Translations under genes and position numbers: made by a program
Notes under the pieces: generated by a model
The model's database searches: none
What the model was told of the DNA's origin: nothing
What the model saw: the letters and a program-made list of their open reading frames with translations, nothing else
Part shown: positions 60,676-64,000 of the stretch, one piece after another
Numbering within the stretch: position 1 is the first letter of the stretch
How the letters are laid out: each line of letters starts with the position of its first letter
Source of the DNA: Leptospira soteropolitanensis
GTDB lineage: Bacteria; Spirochaetota; Leptospiria; Leptospirales; Leptospiraceae
NCBI RefSeq assembly: GCF_026151655.1
Contig: NZ_JAMQPN010000001.1
Location: 558,001-622,000, forward strand
Direction: 5' to 3'
DNA: 64,000 nucleotides

Positions 60676-62069
60676 AATTTTCTCTCAAAGTTTTTGTATT
60701 TATCTGCTTCTTCACCTATCCAATCTTTGGTGAGGAAGTGGTCACAACGAAAAAAGACGAACCAGATGGCTACTATGGATTGAAACTTGGAGCCATTGTA
60801 ACTCCCACGCTTTCTTATCGCATTCGAGACAAAGCATCAGGAACAACAGACCTCTCTCCTTCTGAGAAGGCTGGTTTCTCTCTTCCTTGGACTATGGTAA
60901 CTATGTCTAAGGAATGGGAAGACTTGGGTATTAAAGCGGAGTTTTGGGGAGAAATCCTCCGAAACGACTCTTTGACAAACGATACATTAGCCGGTACAGG
61001 AAATAAATCAAATCCTTATGTATTTTTGGTTAGGCGAGCGAATCTGGCTAAAACATTTGAATTGGGAAATACAAAACACCAAATTCAAATTGGGATGTTT
61101 GAATTACCTCATATGTTCTCTGTATGGTCAGGTAATTATGACTGGCGATATTTTGATAAATCACCTTTAGAGTCGATGGGTTTTGCAAAAGATCCGGTGG
61201 ACCTTGGTATCAATTACATCTTTCGCTGGAATTCTTTTTCTGTACAAACAGCCATTGTCAATGGAGAAGGTTATCGAAATACTCAGAATACGACAAATAC
61301 CGGTTACGATGTAATTGGGAAGCTAGGATGGGAACCATCCTGGACCGAAAACTTAAAAACAGGGCTTCATATTTTAGGAAGAGCATCGAATGCTTTTGGT
61401 TATGCGAGTGATGAATGTCGTGAAGGAAAAACTCGCTGTCTCGTAAGTGATGGCAATCCTGCAACTAGAAAACAAGGCAGTGTTTCTCTAAACCAAGAAC
61501 AAGTAATTGCTGTCGAATCTCATTTGGTATGGAAAGACACTCTCAATTTAGGTTTGGGCGGAATGGCCAGAAAACAATTGGGTGGGGAAATCGTAGATAA
61601 GTTAGCTCCCTACCAACCGGCGACTAAAGTAGTGGAATCTATAGGAAGGGGAGCCTATTTATGGGCGGGAATTGGAAACGGGACTCTTCGCCTTGTTTTG
61701 CGCGGCGAAATCGCCACTGGTGGACCCTCTCCCGGTCTCCGAGCCACAGAAAGTGTGGAAAGAGAGCCTTGGGTACGATTCAAACCAGGAGCCTCTGGCC
61801 CTCAGTATTCCGACCAATCTTACTATATAACAAGGCAAATTTTCGGAGAATGGTTTATGACTCCTTCCGCCAGACTGGCACTGGGATATACGGAAGTACG
61901 TTCGTATGATTCTAAAGGTGAACCAAATAAATGGTATGTAGACAGTACCGGGGAGGCATCAAATCGTGTCGAATATATAGAACAGTTTTCAAAACCAGTA
62001 GCACATCCTATTTCCGAATATGGAAGATTGGATCGAAGTATTGTTTTGAAAGCCACAGCCACGTTCTAA
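60672..62069 (+). CDS. Porin-like outer-membrane protein
   Basis: A 465-residue protein with a GTG start that overlaps the FecR stop. Signal peptide ends YPIFGEE (about 21). The mature part has repeated beta-strands with aromatic girdles (WTMVTMSKEWEDLGIKAEFW, HQIQIGMFELPHMFSVWSG, PVDLGINYIFRWNSFSVQTA) and ends LKATATF with a terminal Phe. It resembles OprP/OprO-like or phosphate-selective porins in general shape. A CREGKTRC loop could form a disulfide. Location in an operon with FecR and DsbD suggests that envelope redox state or haem controls its folding or use. Confidence 0.83.
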   Translation: MKFSLKVFVFICFFTYPIFGEEVVTTKKDEPDGYYGLKLGAIVTPTLSYRIRDKASGTTDLSPSEKAGFSLPWTMVTMSKEWEDLGIKAEFWGEILRNDSLTNDTLAGTGNKSNPYVFLVRRANLAKTFELGNTKHQIQIGMFELPHMFSVWSGNYDWRYFDKSPLESMGFAKDPVDLGINYIFRWNSFSVQTAIVNGEGYRNTQNTTNTGYDVIGKLGWEPSWTENLKTGLHILGRASNAFGYASDECREGKTRCLVSDGNPATRKQGSVSLNQEQVIAVESHLVWKDTLNLGLGGMARKQLGGEIVDKLAPYQPATKVVESIGRGAYLWAGIGNGTLRLVLRGEIATGGPSPGLRATESVEREPWVRFKPGASGPQYSDQSYYITRQIFGEWFMTPSARLALGYTEVRSYDSKGEPNKWYVDSTGEASNRVEYIEQFSKPVAHPISEYGRLDRSIVLKATATF

Positions 62070-62079
62070 GACAGCGAGT

Positions 62080-63369
62080 ATGGTATCTGAAATCCAATCT
62101 TTTATAGAATCCCAATTGTCTTCTGGATCTTTTTCCGTTTATAGTTTTTTCTTTTTGGCCTTAGGTGGGTTACTCGCGGGTCTTTTACCCTGTGTATATC
62201 CTTTATACCCCATTACGGCTGGGATTCTAAAATCCCGAGTAACTAATCATAAATGGTCACATCCTTTCGTTTACTATGTAGGTCTTGCCAGTATGTATGC
62301 GGTTTTTGGCCTGATTGCGGGTTTAAGTGGAGGGGCATTCAATTCATTTTTAAGGTACCCTGAAACACAAGTTATTCTTGCTATTTTGTTATTTGTTTTG
62401 GGACTCAGCGTGGCTGAATTTTTATATTTTCCTTTTTTTGCAGGAGACTTAAGAAATTCGGAAAATGTAAGTTATGCGAATACTTTTTTTTTGGGAGTGG
62501 GGGCTGGTCTTCTATCCTCCCCTTGTGTGGGTCCAGTCGTTGTATCAATCCTTGTCCAACTCATTGCTTACCAGACGGAAGGGATTAGTTTGTTCCCGAT
62601 TCTTTTTACTTCACTTAAAATGTTTGTTTTTGGTTTAGGACTTGGGATTCCTTTTTTATTGATTGGAGTTTTTGGTTTCGCACTTCCGAAATCAGGAAAG
62701 TGGATGAAGGCCGTGCAATGGATTTTAGCCTTAATGATCCTTTATTTTTCTTTTACTTATTTAGAAAAAGCCTTTGTCCTTTGGAGTTTTGATTCACTTC
62801 TTTCTATCAAAGTATTTTTCCTTTGGTCCTTGGCTTTGGTATTTCTTTATCTGCAAAAGAAGGATGGTTTGCCTCACGAAAAAATGAAATTGGCACTTTT
62901 ACAAATGGGTGCTTTTACTTCGTTTATCATTCTTCTTTTGCTTTTGCAATTGTCATTATGGAAACTGGAACCGGGGTCTTCACATTTAAAAACAAACTCC
63001 GCACCAGTGGAAGTTCACGGGAATTTAGAATGGCATCGCACAGAAGCGGATGTCTATCGAATCGCAAAAGAAACAAGGAAACCAATATTTATAGACTTTT
63101 ATGCTGATTGGTGTACGAACTGCAAAGAGTTTCAAAAACTTACAATTTCGCATAAGGAATGGAATGAAACTTTTAAAAGCAATGCCATTCTATGGAAAGT
63201 TTATGATACCGATCCCATTTTTGAAGAGTTTGCGGACAATCCGAATTATCCTGAGCTAAAAATTGGACTCCCATTCTTTCTCATTCTCGATGCTGACGGA
63301 AAGATGATCTATAAATCGAATGATTATTTGGATACGAAAGGAATGATTGAAGCCGTAAAAAAACTTTAG
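62080..63369 (+). CDS. dsbD: DsbD-type transmembrane thiol:disulfide reductase without alpha domain
   Basis: A 429-residue inner-membrane electron carrier. The CcdA-like membrane core has its two Cys in LLPCVYPLYPI (Cys38) and SSPCVGP (Cys149), and the C-terminal thioredoxin domain has DWCTNCKEF (Cys345, Cys348). The N-terminal DsbD-alpha periplasmic domain of E. coli DsbD is missing, so electrons must pass to a separate partner. It moves reducing power from cytosolic thioredoxin to the periplasm, for haem-c maturation or disulfide repair. It is 10 bp after the porin gene, in one operon with the CxxCH FecR protein. Confidence 0.94.
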   Translation: MVSEIQSFIESQLSSGSFSVYSFFFLALGGLLAGLLPCVYPLYPITAGILKSRVTNHKWSHPFVYYVGLASMYAVFGLIAGLSGGAFNSFLRYPETQVILAILLFVLGLSVAEFLYFPFFAGDLRNSENVSYANTFFLGVGAGLLSSPCVGPVVVSILVQLIAYQTEGISLFPILFTSLKMFVFGLGLGIPFLLIGVFGFALPKSGKWMKAVQWILALMILYFSFTYLEKAFVLWSFDSLLSIKVFFLWSLALVFLYLQKKDGLPHEKMKLALLQMGAFTSFIILLLLLQLSLWKLEPGSSHLKTNSAPVEVHGNLEWHRTEADVYRIAKETRKPIFIDFYADWCTNCKEFQKLTISHKEWNETFKSNAILWKVYDTDPIFEEFADNPNYPELKIGLPFFLILDADGKMIYKSNDYLDTKGMIEAVKKL

Positions 63370-63374
63370 GGAAA

Positions 63375-63401
63375 CGAACTGACCATTTTTTGATCAGTTC
63401 G
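63375..63401. terminator. Bidirectional terminator between dsbD and nitronate monooxygenase
   Basis: CGAACTGA, 11-base loop, TCAGTTCG: an 8-bp perfect stem between convergent genes, with AT-rich flanks on both sides. It can end dsbD on the plus strand and the convergent gene on the minus strand. Confidence 0.6.
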
Positions 63402-63413
63402 CATAATTTTCGT

Positions 63414-64000
63414 TTATCGAGGAAGGTTGTCTAAGGTTGCTAAATACTCTTTAGCAATTTCTTTTACAATTTCACCTGCAGGTTTTAATTCTTCAATTTG
63501 TGCAACGCCTTGTCCGGCAGACCAAATATCTCTCCAACGTTTGTATTCTTGTTCAACGGCTTTTTCACCTCCAGCGTGACCAGCGGCAATTTTTTTCGGA
63601 CCGTCTTCTAAAACATCTGGAGACCGTTCTACTGATTTTGCTAACCAGTTTGCAGGAATTCCTGAAATTTTTTCGGTGTAAATGATTTCGTCTGGGCTTG
63701 AATCAATTAACATTTGTTTGTATTCGTTTTGGGCTTTAGATTCTGGAGTTGCAATAAAACGAGTTCCAATATACACTGCATCTGCACCTAAAGATAAGGC
63801 AGCTGCCATTTGTGATCCAGTGGAAATGGCACCAGCTGCAATCACAGGAAGTCCAACTTCTTTTTTCAAGTAAGGAATTAATGCAAAAGGAGTGATCGCA
63901 CCCGCATGTCCCCCTGCTCCTTGGGAAACTGCTATGAGGGCGTCTGCGCCCGACTTTGCTACAATGTTTGCATGTTTGAGTGTGGTCACATCACAAAATA
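63414..64000 (-). CDS. Nitronate monooxygenase / 2-nitropropane dioxygenase family protein, partial
   Basis: The C-terminal 195 residues of an FMN-dependent TIM-barrel protein (NMO/FabK group); the N-terminus lies beyond the window, since the frame is open past 63989 to the edge. Visible are SQGAGGHAGAI, PVIAAGAIS, ALSLGADAVYIGTRF, and AGQGVAQIEELKPAGEIVKE. These enzymes oxidise nitronates or, as FabK, reduce enoyl-ACP; the sequence here fits the nitronate-type branch better. A GTG at 63989 is an internal codon, not the real start. Confidence 0.93.
   Translation of the reverse strand, partial: FCDVTTLKHANIVAKSGADALIAVSQGAGGHAGAITPFALIPYLKKEVGLPVIAAGAISTGSQMAAALSLGADAVYIGTRFIATPESKAQNEYKQMLIDSSPDEIIYTEKISGIPANWLAKSVERSPDVLEDGPKKIAAGHAGGEKAVEQEYKRWRDIWSAGQGVAQIEELKPAGEIVKEIAKEYLATLDNLPR

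Noticed and set aside
1..64000. CRISPR arrays, insertion sequences or prophage
   Set aside because: No regular spaced repeats, transposase, integrase or phage structural genes were seen in any frame.

Overview
The window is AT-rich, densely coded bacterial DNA that most resembles a spirochaete of the genus Leptospira, probably a saprophytic lineage. This is inferred from the many lipoproteins with loose spirochaetal lipoboxes (L-x-x-C with S, A or N before Cys), a phasin-like coiled-coil protein, a 7TMR-DISM/SpoIIE phosphatase, a long acyl-CoA dehydrogenase, ThyX instead of ThyA, and tRNA genes without an encoded CCA. No insertion sequence, prophage or CRISPR array was seen. Genes sit on both strands in short operons, often with 1-11 bp overlaps.

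Layout. 1-3.3 kb: end of an ankyrin protein, M20 peptidase, methyltransferase, nitroreductase. 3.3-7.3 kb: TetR regulator, TonB-dependent receptor and lipoprotein, with palindromic operators in the divergent promoter region. 7.3-12.6 kb: ilvD, pirin, an outer-membrane protein, a PAS histidine kinase. 12.7-16.5 kb: zinc-ribbon/propeller protein with a 7TMR-DISM PP2C phosphatase. 16.6-18.6 kb: old yellow enzyme and beta-carbonic anhydrase. 19-23.1 kb: ArsR, double SRPBCC, MATE, DUF1801, then an AraC regulator. 23.2-26.6 kb: M24 peptidase and two paralogous propeller lipoproteins. 26.6-27.2 kb: duplicated non-coding block with a tRNA-Gly remnant, then intact tRNA-Gly. 27.3-32.6 kb: M32 and M23 peptidases, CPBP protease and small proteins. 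32.6-36 kb: an ACAD / APH-like kinase / DUF6285 / histidine-phosphatase operon. 36-43.9 kb: AKR, acylphosphatase, RppH, SixA, tRNA-Pro, phasin, PON-like lipoprotein, a broken YdeI gene, TetR/SDR pair, ruvC. 44-51.5 kb: long acyl-CoA dehydrogenase, lipoproteins, START protein, serine hydrolase, methyltransferase, TerB-like protein. 51.6-55.9 kb: metG, class III cyclase, HisI-like protein, rhodanese. 56-64 kb: SnoaL, SRPBCC, GAF-like/hydrolase fusion, thyX, FecR-porin-DsbD operon, nitronate monooxygenase.

Two observations stand out. The operon at 32.6-36 kb has the parts list of the levulinate/4-hydroxyacyl-CoA pathway (LvaC-, LvaA- and LvaB-like), with an ACAD10/11-type Asp in place of the catalytic Glu and a histidine phosphatase whose distal catalytic His is replaced. 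The HisI-like protein at 54.9 kb lacks the metal motif at its normal place but carries a DCDxDAL motif in an N-terminal extension. Functions were assigned by reading motifs; no database search was run.
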